The position numbers were made by a program, and so were the translations under genes. Positions 10,790 through 21,639 of a DNA stretch of 64,000 nt are shown here, piece after piece. How positions within the stretch are numbered: position 1 is the first letter of the stretch; each line of letters opens with the position of its first letter. Source of the stretch: Spinacia oleracea (taxonomy: Eukaryota; Streptophyta; Magnoliopsida; Caryophyllales; Amaranthaceae); the NCBI RefSeq assembly GCF_020520425.1, contig NC_079491.1:98673152-98737151 (forward strand), written 5' to 3'. The notes under the pieces were generated by a model, which was not told the DNA's origin, did not search any database, and was given only the letters and a program-made list of their open reading frames with translations.

Positions 10790-13190
10790 AATTTGATGGG
10801 AGCATTAGATTAAATGTCATTTTAGTCTAAATATGACATATAACGACCCAATGAGCCTTAAATGTGCATAAATATATTGGAATGAGTATTGAAAACTTTA
10901 AAACTAAGCATATTAATCATGTAATAAGTTTGAAATAAGTCCTTAGGTTCTTTAGTTCAAAGTTGGAACGAAAATGTCATTTTAGTCTAAATATGACCTA
11001 TAACGACCCAATGAGACTTAAATGTGCGTAAATAGATTGGAAGGAGTCTTGAAAACTTAAAACTAACCATATTAATCATGTAAAGAGTTTAAAATGAGTT
11101 TTTAGGTTCCTTAGTACAAGGTTAGGAGCGAAAATGTCTCATTTTAGCCTAAATATGACCTATAACGACCAAACAAGTCTCAAATGTGCATAAATAGATC
11201 GGATTGAGTCTTGAAAAGTTCAAAATAATCATATGAATCATATAATAAGTTGGAAATTAGTTCCTAAGTTCGTTAGTTCAAAGTTGGGAGCGAAAATGTC
11301 ATTTTAGCCTAAATATGACCTATAACGGCCAAAGAAGTTTCAAATGCGCATAAATAGATTGGATTAAGTCTTGGAAAGTTGAAACTAATCATATGAATCA
11401 TGTATTTAAGTTTGACATGAGTTAGGTTCGTTAGTTCAAAGTTGGGAACGAAAGTGACATTTTAGCCTATATATGACCTATAACGGCAAAAGAAGTCTCG
11501 AATGTGCAGAGATAGATTGGAACGAGTGTTGGAAATTTAAAACTAATCATATTAATCATGTAATAAGTTTGAAATGAATCCTTAGGTTATCTAGTTATGA
11601 ATTGGGAGCGAAAATGACTTATTTTAGCCTAACTATGACCTATAACGACCAAAGTCTCAAATGTGCATAAATAGATTGGATTGAGTCTTGGAAACTTAAA
11701 ACTAATCATATGAATCATGTTATAAGTTTGAAATTAGTTCTTAAGTTCGTTAGTTCAAAGTTGGGAGCGAAAATGTCATTTTAGCCTAAATATGACCTAT
11801 AACGGCCAAAGAAGTCTCGATTGTGCATAAATAGATTGGATTAAGTCTTGGAAAGTTAAAACTAATCATATGAATCATGTAGTAAGTTTGAATATGAGTT
11901 CTTAGGTTCGTTAGTTCAAAGTTGGGAGCGAAAATGTCATTTTAGCCTAAATATGACCTATAACGATCCAATTATCCTTAAATGTGAATAAATAGATTGA
12001 AACGAGTATTGAAAACTTAAAACTAAGCATATTAATCATGTAATAAGTTTGACATGAATCATTAGCTTATCTAGTTCAAAATTGGGAGCGAAAATGCCTT
12101 ATTTTAGCCTAAATATGACCTATAACGACCAAACAAGTCTCAAATGTGCATAAATAGATTGGATTGAGTCTTGGAAACTTAAAAATAATCATATGAATCA
12201 TGTTATAAGTTTGAAATTAGTTCTTAAGTTCGTTAGTTTAAAGTTGGGAGCGAAAATGCCATTTTAGCCTAAATATGACCTATAACGGCCAAAGAAGTCT
12301 CGAATGTGCATAAATAGATTGGATTTAGTATTGGAAAGTTAAAACTAATCATATGAATCATGTAGTAAGTTTGAAATGAGTTCTTAGGTTCGTTAGTTCA
12401 AAGTTGGGAGCGAAAAAATGTCATTTCAGCCTAAATATGACCTATAACGATCAAATTATCTTTAACTGTGCATAAATAGATTGAAAAAAGTATTGAAAAC
12501 TTAAAACTAAGCATATTAATCATGTAATAAGTTTGAAATTAGTACTTAGGTTATCTAGTTCAAAATTGGGAGCGAAAATGCCTTATTTTAGCCTAAATAA
12601 GACCTATAACGACCAAACAAGTCTCAAATGTGCATAAATAGATTGGATTGAGTCTTGGAAACTTAAAACTAATCATATGAATCATGTTATTAATTTGAAA
12701 TGAGTTCGTAAGTTCGTTAGATCAAAGTTGTGAGTGAAAATGTCATTTTAGCCTAAATATGACCTATAACGGCCAAAGAAGTCTCGAATGTGCATAAATA
12801 GATTGGATTAAGTCTTGGAAAGTTAAAACTAATCATATGAATCATGTAGTAAGTTTAAAATGAGTTCTTAGGTTCGTTAGTTCAAAGTTGGGAGCGAAAA
12901 TGTCATTTTAGCCTAAATATGACCTATAACGATCCAATTATCCTTAAATTTGCATAAATAGATTGGAACGAGTATTGAAAACTTAAAACTAAGCATATTA
13001 ATCATGTAATAAGTTTGAAATGAGTCCTTAGGTTATCTAGCTAAAAATTGGGAGCGAAAATGCCTTATTTTAGCCTAAATATGACCTATACCGACCAAAC
13101 AAGTCTCAAATGTGAATAAATAGATTGGATTGAGTCTTGGAAACTTAAAACTAATCATATGAATTATGTTATAAGTTTGAAATGAGAAAA
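10790..13190. repeat. ~160-bp tandem satellite array with trimeric higher-order structure
   Basis: About 15 units, each containing GACCTATAACG; this word lies at about 10995, 11157, 11308, 11475, 11637, 11794, 11955, 12118, 12278, 12439, 12601, 12761, 12921 and 13083 (last one with a variant base). From 11637 three unit types alternate: after the word come ACCAAACAAG (A), GCCAAAGAAG (B), ATCCAATTATCC (C). This gives a ~482-bp higher-order period (11637, 12118, 12601, 13083). The first units are less regular. Confidence 0.92.
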
Positions 13191-15130
13191 CTCTACATAG
13201 AAAACTCAAACTCCACATAGAAATAAAATCAGTTTAATAATTGTGTTTGCGAGGGGGTATTTCACAAGCAGGAGATGACTAGTTTGCATGATGTATAAGG
13301 CTAATTATAATTATGGTAAATAAAAAGCAATTTAAAGACATACCAAGTCATCTGTCAGCATGTCCACCTTTTTCACTTCCTTGGAAAAAAACCAACGGTG
13401 ACTGCATATTTTAAGCAAATTACAATTAGTACATGAAAGCTATTGACGGATAGACATACAACGACACTGTAAGTGCGAATAAAATTAGTTATTAGTGTCA
13501 CTGATGTATTCGCCTAGCTAAGGAGATGCAAGACGGACAGCAAACCACCATAGGGTTATAGGGGAAATAGCATAAAGTAGCAAGAATATAAGCACGCACT
13601 TACTGTTCATCTTTGTAAACACGGTAAAATTTCTCTACATGTTGCCGTTGACCAATAACTTGAGCGATTTATATACTAATCAGTTGAGTCGTCCAATAAA
13701 TCTCAACAAGAAGAGAATAAAGTGGAAAACCACTTTTGCATGAACCCTATAGAATCATCAACAATAAGCCAAGGAAAGGCTCATATGAGCGCAAAAGAGG
13801 GAATTACAAATTCACATAACAAGAGACCATAAGCTAACCTACTGAAACTATCATAAACACCTGATTATTTCACATCTCGACATGAAATGGATATTGGATT
13901 CAAGAAACTAGCTAGTAATACCATCAAACTAAAAGAGATCCTAAAAACAAAACAAACAAAACAGATTAATAGATCCCCTAACATTAATATATACTAAATC
14001 CTTCACAAATCCAAGGACGGAGTAGAGAATAATGTAGCTAACTTCTAACCTAACTTACTGCACATAGAATAAATCACTGTTTCAGATTAGCAATTATGGA
14101 ATACATAAATAAGTTACAGAGATAACTAATTATAGTACCAGTATATATTCTGTATACTGCAGACTCTGCAGACAAAAGATAAATTGATGTTTGTGATGCA
14201 GCAAGTCAGCAACTACCCCTTTCAATAGACAATAGTGTTTCCTTAAATATAGAAACAACACAAAAATGGAACTTAAATAACCATTAAAAATCCAAATCCT
14301 TGACACCAACCACCCCTCGCCTCAACCTTCCTCTTGATGAAAATAATTCATGCATGACCCCTTCCCCAAGACCCCTTCATTTGTCCATCATTCTAGCTAT
14401 TAATTTGTCGTCACTGCCACTTAAATGTTGTTGCAGGTAGATTGAACATAAAAAATGGCGAATGAATACAACCATCTAAATCAGAGTAATTACTTGGTCA
14501 TTGACGATGTACTGAACTTCCATAAGTACAGGTGATCGAAATTTTTTCACGATGATAAAAATTGTATTCTGCAGTCTGCTTGTTTCAAACATCTTAAGCG
14601 CATTCTTCTTCACTTAATTATCACTTCAGGAAGACAGGGAGATTGCATTGCTAACAACTGTTTTATGGCTCGGGAATATATCATTTCAAGTTACTAACAA
14701 TGAAAACCACGTAGAAGCTAACAACAGTTTTATGGCCCTGGAATGTATCATTTCAAGTTCTACCAATGATTTATTGCTTTGTAGTATGCATCATTTCATC
14801 CCGAGTATGAAATAATAAGTTATAATATTGAGTGTTCTACAGCTCCAATTGCTAATATGAGTTGCATATCTGTTCTAGTGTATTTTAATTTCACCAGCTT
14901 CTCATATGGAAGCTACTTGTCAATTTAGTTGTCAATTTTTTTCATAGCTGCCTTGTTTATAGCTTTAACTCAAATTTATGACTCATTGATTCATGACTCA
15001 ATTAGAGGAAAAAGAGAAAATTCTGAATACAATTAGAACGAATTGAACAACTAGCAAAAAAGAAAAAAAAAAATTGTACAAACCCTAATTCTGAAAACGA
15101 AAATCAAAAGGGGACAGGAAGAGAATTACT
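13191..15130. other. Unique-looking interior of the CACTA element
   Basis: AT-rich DNA of about 1.9 kb without a supported ORF or a repeat beyond a short CTCAAACTCCACATAGAAA duplication at its left edge. It may be intron sequence of the gene whose terminal exons appear to lie at 10675-10776 and 15299-15445 (inference). Confidence 0.4.
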
Positions 15131-15298
15131 TGTTGTGGCGATTAGATTGACGGCCGAGCAAGCACCGAAGAACAGACCGTTCTTTCTTGGAACCACCGTC
15201 CGAGCTAGCTGAGTTTTCAGCGACTATGTCAGTCATGGTTCAGCGCGGAGAACGTACAGGACGCGACGGGTGGCGAGGAAGCGAGGAAAGACACTCAC

Positions 15299-15445
15299 CG
15301 GCGAGGAGAGTGACGGCGGATCCGAGCAAGCTGAGTTCGACGGCGGCGCAGGACCGGGCAAGCTCTGAGTTCGACGACGACGGAGGGAATTGAAAACTGA
15401 GGGAAGAGTTGAGCGCGGGGAACTCCAAAGTTTTGAGAGAGGCAT
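15299..15445 (-). pseudogene. GC-rich first-exon-like block in the CACTA element
   Basis: On the minus strand an ATG at 15445 opens 49 codons rich in Ser, Pro and Arg, ending at a good donor (CCG|GTGAGT, GT at 15298-15297). A second overlapping frame from 15464 is open as well, so the true frame is unclear. The GC content contrasts sharply with the surroundings. It could be the 5' exon of the transposon's own gene or a captured host exon. No family recognised. Confidence 0.35.
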
Positions 15446-15484
15446 TTTGGTTAAATGAAATCATTAATCAACAATAATATTATT

Positions 15485-15734
15485 GCAGCAAATAAATTTT
15501 GTTACACGGACTTATTGCAGGGTACAATGACATGTACGCTGCAACAGTATATAGCTATTGCAGGGGGCTTTTAATATGTACGCTGCAAAAAACTCTTTTG
15601 CAGGGGGCATTTAATTTGTACGCTGCAATAACCCTTTAAAGGGTTTGACCCGCGTTGACCTACTGCTTGTTGAAGCGTATTAATACATGTACGCTGCAAC
15701 AAGGGGGCTGCAACAGGGGTGTTTTCTACTAGTG
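15485..15734. repeat. Right subterminal repeats of the CACTA element
   Basis: Copies of GTACGCTGCAACA and TTGCAGGG words mirror those at the left end, finishing in the inverted terminus CTACTAGTG. Confidence 0.8.
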
Positions 15735-15753
15735 TATGTATCATAACCTAACA

Positions 15754-16028
15754 TTTGATACATTTCAGAAAACATGGAAGTAGTTCGCGATTTTTGTTAA
15801 ATCTCAGAGTCAGTTCATGAAATAACCCTAGAATATATCATTTCTGTTACATGTAAAATCATAATTATTCAACAGACAAAGGCAAAATATTGATTGGTTT
15901 CGGATGTCAATCAATAGGATGAAGCCATAACATACCTCCACAAACAACTCCTCACAATCAATCATATCCTCCACATTATACAAAGTAGAATTTAAGCCAG
16001 CTGAGTTACACGATTAAGTTAGATTGTA
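15754..16028. other. Intergenic, nothing recognised
   Basis: AT-rich sequence between the Copia element and the first Stowaway-type MITE; no ORF or repeat supported. Confidence 0.6.
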
Positions 16029-16310
16029 CTCCCTCCGTATTTATTTAAGAGATACACTTGGCCGGACACGGGTATTAAGAAAAAGAATTGAATGAAATAA
16101 AGTAATAAAACAAATGGGGTTGAGTAGATATTTTAATAAGAAAAACAAGTGGGGACCATGTCATTTTAGGGAGTGAGGGGTGGGGGTTGGGGTAGATATA
16201 TTATTTAATTAGATGGTGGGGTTGACAAGTTACTAAAAATGGCAAGTGTATCTCTTAAATAAATACGGCCGAAAAAGGCAAATGTATCTCTTAAATAAAT
16301 ACAGAGGGAG
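16029..16310. mobile_element. Stowaway-type MITE
   Basis: The left end CTCCCTCCGTATTTATTTAA has its inverted counterpart at the right end (TTAAATAAATACAGAGGGAG). TA dinucleotides at 16027-16028 and 16311-16312 flank it, as in Tc1/mariner Stowaway elements. A sister copy lies at 27647-27969. Confidence 0.85.
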
Positions 16311-16762
16311 TAGTAATTTTATTCTTGTTATTTTTATGTAAAATGTCTAATACTTGTATCTCCAAGTCAAATGATCCGATCACATGATTACCATCTTCCT
16401 AAGCACTCAATTATAAGTACTAACTTTTTTTTTCGAATTATGTATTCCATCCGTCTCTAAAAATTGTTCCATAGATAAATTTTTTATTAATTCCCGTCAA
16501 TAAAAATTTTGGGAATTAATTTATCTTTGGGCACATGAGGAGAGAGATAGAGAGAAAACAAGTGGAAAATTTTATCATTTAAGGTATGAAACAAACTTAA
16601 ACCGACACCCAAAAACAAATACGGAGTACAAGGTAATCTTTTAGGGATGTAAGGTGTAGGATGATGTACCAAGGCAAAATTCAAAATACAAGTAGAATTT
16701 AATTCCCAACTTCTAAATTGCAATTGGTATAATTAATTAATTTAGTAACTCTTAATTAATAT
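16311..16762. other. Intergenic with a degenerate MITE-like stretch
   Basis: Between about 16444 and 16630 the ends ATTCCATCCGTC and ACGGAGTAC resemble a decayed Stowaway-like element. No gene is supported. The sequence leads into the tRNA gene. Confidence 0.4.
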
Positions 16763-16848
16763 CCGACCTTAGCTCAGTTGGCAGAGCGGAAGACTGTAGT
16801 AGTTTGCAGATAATCTTTAGGTCGCTGGTTCGATTCCGGCAGGTCGGA
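16763..16848 (+). tRNA. tRNA-Tyr (GTA anticodon) with intron
   Basis: The acceptor stem CCGACCT pairs with AGGTCGG, and the discriminator base is A16848. The A box is TAGCTCAGTTGG (16770-16781) and the B box GGTTCGATTCC (16827-16837). Anticodon GTA is at 16796-16798, and a 13-nt intron follows it (about 16800-16812), in the standard position one base 3' of the anticodon, as in plant nuclear tRNA-Tyr genes. A run of seven T from 16850 is the Pol III terminator. The 3' CCA is not encoded, as expected for a nuclear gene. Confidence 0.95.
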
Positions 16849-16849
16849 C

Positions 16850-16856
16850 TTTTTTT
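16850..16856 (+). terminator. Pol III terminator of tRNA-Tyr
   Basis: A T run begins two bases after the tRNA end, the standard RNA polymerase III stop signal. Confidence 0.8.
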
Positions 16857-16954
16857 CACTTTCCCCCAATTTTTTTTTCTTCCCCAATTTCTTCATTTCA
16901 CTCCTCCCTAAAACCCCAGAAACCACCAAATCACCGCCACCAAAACCTCCATCC

Positions 16955-18166
16955 ATGGCTTGGAAACACCTCTTCACCGCCATAGCCAAACACTCCCTTA
17001 AACCCTACTCTCTCTCCAAAACCAAACCCCCCATTTTCTCTCTCCTCCAAACTTCCCCATTTTCAACCTCTTTTCTAATCACAAAAACCCCCAAAAAATT
17101 CAAGAAAAAACGCCAGAAACCCAGCCCTCGCAACACCTCCGTTCAACACCCTTCTTCCTTCAACACCCACTTCGAAAATCTCGTCAATCGTGATAATTCC
17201 CTCCGATTTCTCACCCGATCCAAACTATTTCTCGCGAAACAACCCGAGCATATCCTCCGTTTAGATGACGCCGGAAAACTCTACCGCGAACTGGGTTTCC
17301 CCCGTGGTAGAAAGGTCAACAAATTCGTCGCCAAACACCCCCTCATCTTCGAAATTTACCGCCACGATAACAACAAAATGTGGTTGGGTTTTACCGAATT
17401 CATGGAGAATTTACTCCAGGAGGAGGTAAAAATCATGGAATCCATGGAATTAGAGAGGGTGAAAGTCGTGAAGAAGCTGTTAATGATGTCAAAGGATAAA
17501 AGAATGGCGTTGAGTAAGATTTACCATTGCAGGTCATTGTTTGGTGTTCCTGAGAATTTCAGAGATTGGGTGTTGAAATTTTCCGATGATTTTCGTGTTG
17601 TAAATGGGGAAGACGGTAGTAGAATACTCGAGCTGGTGAGGTGGGACCCAGCATTGGCAATTAGCGCATTAGAGAAGGAGTTCATGGTTGATGAAGAGAA
17701 GGTAAAGAGAGCATTTAAATTTCCTGTAAAACATGGGAAGGAATTGGATTTGGAGGAAGATGATGTGAGGAGGTTGAATTTGTTGAATACATTGCCATTA
17801 GTTTCGCCATATTCAGATGGGTGGAAGCATGAACTTTCGAGTTTGGAGGGGGAGAAGTACAGGGTTGGGATTATTCATGAGTTTTTGAGCTTGACATTGG
17901 AGAAGAAAGGTTCTATACATCATATAGTTGAGTTTAAGGAGGAGTTTAGTCTTACTAAACATACTTATCAGATGCTTAAGAAACAGAGTAGGGCGTTTTA
18001 TTTGGCTGGTACTGAGATGAATTGGGTTGTTTTTCTGAATGATGGGTATGATGAAGATGGGAATTTGATTCAGAAAGATCCTCAGGTTGATTTTAATGAG
18101 AGATTGTATAAGTTTGCTCAAATGCAGCATCCTGATGAATTGTGTTGCGACAGTATGAATGAATGA
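16955..18166 (+). CDS. PORR-domain protein (plant organelle RNA recognition)
   Basis: Single-exon gene of 403 codons. Residues 1-60 are rich in Ser, Thr, Lys and Arg and almost free of acidic residues, as in a mitochondrial or plastid targeting peptide. From about residue 74 the PORR fold (formerly DUF860) begins with a FENLVNRDNSLRF stretch, then the LYRELGFPRGRKVNKFVAKHP and HIVEFKEEFSLTKHTYQML regions typical of the family, ending near 390. Characterised PORR proteins (the WTF1/WTF9/RPD1 group) bind organellar group II introns and are needed for splicing, so the same role is likely. Which member this is cannot be told by eye. The start is the first ATG, 98 bp after the tRNA-Tyr terminator, so its promoter and 5' UTR share space with the tRNA gene. 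The acidic C-terminus is typical. Confidence 0.93.
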   Translation: MAWKHLFTAIAKHSLKPYSLSKTKPPIFSLLQTSPFSTSFLITKTPKKFKKKRQKPSPRNTSVQHPSSFNTHFENLVNRDNSLRFLTRSKLFLAKQPEHILRLDDAGKLYRELGFPRGRKVNKFVAKHPLIFEIYRHDNNKMWLGFTEFMENLLQEEVKIMESMELERVKVVKKLLMMSKDKRMALSKIYHCRSLFGVPENFRDWVLKFSDDFRVVNGEDGSRILELVRWDPALAISALEKEFMVDEEKVKRAFKFPVKHGKELDLEEDDVRRLNLLNTLPLVSPYSDGWKHELSSLEGEKYRVGIIHEFLSLTLEKKGSIHHIVEFKEEFSLTKHTYQMLKKQSRAFYLAGTEMNWVVFLNDGYDEDGNLIQKDPQVDFNERLYKFAQMQHPDELCCDSMNE

Positions 18167-19251
18167 TGGTGACGAATTGAGCTTGATCAAGCGAGAAAGA
18201 TGGGGTAATTGGATACTCTTAGATGATTTTAGCTGTCAACTGTAAGTCTGTAACATGAATTTTTGTATACTGAAGTTTTCAGAAAGGTTTAATGACAAAA
18301 AGAAGTTTTGAACTTATGGTGTTTGGCTTGAAATTTTGGAAGATCAATAGATTTTATTTAGCTAATCACTTAAACTGTGTTCTGTTTTTGTGTTTCTCTA
18401 GCAAATGATGTGTTTGTTTGAATGATTCTATATCTCTGAATGTTGGTTCCGCCATGGCGATTTCTTGCTAGTTTCTGAACTTCAGTCTGATAGAATTTTT
18501 TGAGCATGATCTGAAATGTTGTATTGACTTGTGTATACCTGATCATCACGAGCCTGGGCCGCTGGTCCGGCTCAACCTGCCGGAAAAATAGATGGTTTTG
18601 GACAGAACTTTTAGGCCTGGTCCGATTTTTTAATTTTTGGGACAGGTTTTGGACTACTCAAATTGAAAATTTAGTTATAAAATTAGGCACGCCCGAAACG
18701 ACAGCTATTTTGGCCAGAAACAGTGCGGCTTGGGCAGAAAATTTCGGCAGGATGTCTTGCCCGCCCATGCGCGACCAAATGGGCAGATTTTTTTGTCGTG
18801 GCCCGACCCGAGCCCCTCCCGGCCCACCTTTCTATCATGTCTACCTTGTGTAATGCACAGATATCAAAATAGATTTGAATTCAACTGAGGATCTCTTGTT
18901 TTAAGTTTTCCTTTTGAAAATCTGCCATAATAGAGTTGTACGGAGTACTTGGTTAGAAACTTGCATTGTCATTAGCATCTTTGTGTCATATTTGAGATCA
19001 ATTAAGTGCAGGTTTACATAAATTACTTCAAAGCTTGCTCTTTTTCCATGCCACCAATGAAAAATACAGTCATGTTCCATGCAATGAAGCTTTTCTTGAA
19101 GGTAAAACATCATGTAAACCACCCCGAAAAATGGCGGAGTTGCATTATTTTGAAGAAATTGAAGACAAACAATGACACAAAACCAACAAGGAACCATTCT
19201 TGAGCTTATGTTTATACACAATTGAATCAAAATCAGTATCTTCTTCTTCAG
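18167..19251. other. Intergenic with a decayed GC-biased repeat
   Basis: 3' flanks of two convergent genes. At about 18548-18835 there is a GC-biased stretch with GCCCGACCCGAGCCC-like words, similar in style to the repeat in the neighbouring gene's intron and probably a decayed hAT-like MITE. No ORF is supported. Confidence 0.5.
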
Positions 19252-21468
19252 TCAACTGGTAGTAGTAGTAGTCCTTATCTTCAACCTTGACTGCTGATTC
19301 AATTCCCTTTTCGCCTTATTCCTGGTTCTCTGCCCAACACTCGCGCTACTCCTTACACTGCCAGACAACATCGACCCACCTTGACCCGTCTTCTTCACAG
19401 ACTTCCTACGAGCATTCCAGCTATTGCTTCTCGATGAAGATTTAGCAATAATATCCATTGAAACCTCTCGAGCTTTCTGCTGATTAACAGGTTGCTTGTT
19501 AAGGTATGCTAGCTTAGATAGAAGCCCGCAAACTGCTCTTCTAAGCTGGTCACTGCTAAGGTTGCTGAGTATAGGGTTCCCCAAAATGTTGAGTGCGAGT
19601 AATGAATTGTAGTTGGCAACAAGCTGTCCTAGTGCCTTTGTTGTGGTTATTTTGTTGAAGCTTAGGTCAAGAACAGTGAGCTTTAATAGCCTATGTAGCC
19701 CCTCGACTTCACTTATTTTGTTCCCGGCTAAGTACAACTCCTTGAGTAGTGAGCAGCTTGGAAGTCCTGATCATTTTAACCAACAGTGTGAATTAGAGCT
19801 GGTAAAAGCTGACCCAACCCACCGACCCGACCCGAACTTAACCCAATAATAAAGGGTTGAGTCAAGATTTTCATCCCGTTTAATTAAATGGGTTGGGTCG
19901 GGTCGAAAATTTCAACCCGCCTAACCTATATAACTAAATGTGTCACGTCAACCCTAATTAAAATATTAATTGTGGGTATATTTAGCTTTTTACAAATTAA
20001 AAATATGAAAAACTTAAACTAACATTTAGCAAAATCCATACTTATTTTTCTATCTCTATGGAGTACATACAATGAGTATTAGTTTTTTGCAATGAGATTT
20101 TCCTGGAAAAAAAAATTATCCCTTTAGTTATAAATTCAAGTCAAATAAACGGACAAGTTCAGGTTAAATCGTTTATAATCAGGCCGGGTTGGGTTGAGAA
20201 TCTCAACCCGTTTAAGTAAATAGGTCACGTTGGTTTTGGAAAATCAATGGGTTGACCTGATTCCGACCCAACCCATTGCGTATATACAAAACACATATGG
20301 TGTGATTGAAGCAAAAGATGACTGATAATTACCATGTCCAATACGTGAGATCCGATTGTAGCTGAGATCGAGTACCCTCAATCTGGTTAACTCCCTTAAT
20401 CCTTCAATGGTAGTGATCTTGTTCCTAGATAAATCCAGGACATGAAGACCCTTTGGGAGCGATCCTTGAGTGATTTGAACTGCAAAACAAACAACACAAT
20501 ATAAATGAAAAAAACAGTTCTTTTTGTCAGTGTTCTATCACTCTATCTGAAACAAGATTTTGGTATAAGTTACTACCTATTGAGTTATTGGATAAATTGA
20601 TGGAACGAAGACTCGAGAAATGTGAAATAATGGGGATAACTTTCAACCCCATTCCTGATACATGAGCCACAGTTGAGGATGAATTCAGAGACTGAATTAC
20701 ACTGTTAGCATGCAGTAGTTCCTCTGTTAAATTGATTTTGCTGTTATGTCTGGGAAAGTGAGTTGTATTCTTCACCATTGATTCATCGGCTTTTGGAGAA
20801 GATGGGAACACGATTTGCTCATCATCATCATTATCATCATCATCATCATTTCCTTCTTTAAGAGAAGATATTGCAGGCTGAAACTCAAGGTCTTTCACCC
20901 AATCATCAACCCTCTTTAAAGAAGATGACTCCCCTGAGAAAGCAACCCACTGATTCTGAGGCCATAACCCAGAAAATCTACCTTCTAATCCATTATTATT
21001 GTCTTCTTCATGACTACTCTTGTTGTAACTACTGCATTGTTCAGAAAGTGAACCTGTTGATTCCACTTTCTTAAGCTGCTTAACTCGAGTTGGTTCCATT
21101 GTATCAGATGAGTACCCACCTTGCTGGTTAACAGAAGCAAGAAGAAGGGATGATACTCTTGTTTTAGAAGCAATTTCTGGTTTCTGCAAGTTTCTATGGC
21201 TCCAAAGGAAGAGCTTCCACCATAGTTTCTTGCTCCTCGAAGGAAGGATTTGGCTGTAAGAGTGCTTCTTTAACATTACTTTGTCTGCACTTCGGTGGGT
21301 AAGTGCTGATGAGTGACTGCAACAAAGAGACCTTGCTTCATTTTCATTTGTGTTTGATAGTTCTTGTAATTGCTTAAATGACTGGGTTGTTTTGAGGACT
21401 TCCCTTGACTCGAGATTCGAGCAAGAACGTGAAAGCCTCGGTGAAGCCCATTTTTCTTCCCTTGTCAT
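19252..21468 (-). CDS. Leucine-rich-repeat protein, plant 'outer arm dynein light chain 1-like' type
   Basis: At least three exons on the minus strand: 21468-20577, 20479-20333 and 19766-19252, joined by GT-AG introns in phase 1; this model gives 517 residues. The N-terminal half is Ser-rich and low-complexity, with an Asp run near residues 208-216. SDS22-type LRRs begin near 270 (LRSINLSNNSI, LHVLDLSRNKI, LRVLDLSYNRI, LKELYLAGNKI, LTVLDLSFNKI), and the tail is basic. Plants without flagella keep this family; its function is unknown, presumably protein binding. The frame stays open upstream of ATG 21468 to an AG at about 21587, with an acidic stretch, so a further 5' exon probably exists and the start given is a minimum. 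Convergent with the PORR gene. Confidence 0.82.
19790..20280. repeat. GACCCGACCC-type repeat in an LRR-gene intron
   Basis: The 566-bp intron (19767-20332) is mostly a repeat with GACCCAACCC/GGGTTGGGTCGGG words at both ends in inverted orientation, resembling non-autonomous hAT-like elements. No clear target duplication could be fixed. Confidence 0.5.
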
Positions 21469-21639
21469 ACCCGGGTCACTGACATGCCCGTTTCGGGCCG
21501 TGTCAATAATCTCCTCATTCTTATTAGCATCATCATCTTCCTCAGCAGCACATGGACTACTTCCAATACTCCGTACATTCCATGCACTAAATGTACAAAT
21601 TGGTAGAAATATGCAATTATATTAACACTGATATCCGAA

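Larger units (their letters stand above)
10060..15734. mobile_element. CACTA (En/Spm-type) DNA transposon with a satellite array, non-autonomous
   Basis: The ends are the perfect inverted CACTAGTAGAAAA/TTTTCTACTAGTG type and are flanked by a 3-bp duplication, TAT at 10057-10059 and 15735-15737; both are hallmarks of the CACTA superfamily. Subterminal TTGCAGCGTACA-type repeats in both orientations fill each end. The interior holds a ~2.4-kb satellite-like array and short exon-like pieces at either end on the minus strand. No transposase-length ORF exists, so it would need enzymes from elsewhere. It is younger than the Copia insertion it sits in. Confidence 0.93.
1..15753 (+). mobile_element. 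Copia LTR retrotransposon A (left end cut by window), interrupted by a CACTA element
   Basis: Two near-identical LTRs (1-1165 and 8765-10059 plus 15738-15753) flank a 7.6-kb internal region. That region has an initiator-Met-type primer site, a 2.8-kb non-coding leader, one long gag-pol frame and a purine-rich tract. The domain order protease-integrase-reverse transcriptase-RNase H places it in Ty1/Copia. By eye the LTRs differ at about a dozen sites over 1.16 kb (roughly 1%), so the insertion is recent. The LTR starts TGAAGG and ends TAACA (TG...CA). The left 144 bp of the 5' LTR, and so the 5' target duplication, lie outside the window. The 3' flank begins TTTGA. I could not assign a Copia lineage with confidence. 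Confidence 0.95.
8765..15753 (+). repeat. 3' LTR of Copia A, split by the CACTA insertion
   Basis: The LTR runs 8765-10059 and resumes at 15738-15753 after the CACTA element, giving 1310-1311 bp. The break falls in the conserved ...GTCATATGTATCATAACC... end sequence, seen uninterrupted at 1141-1160. TATA box at 9711-9718. Confidence 0.95.

Noticed and set aside
15187-15393. Plus-strand ORF over the GC-rich block of the CACTA element
   Set aside because: The minus strand has a better start, composition and splice donor; the plus ORF is likely its shadow.
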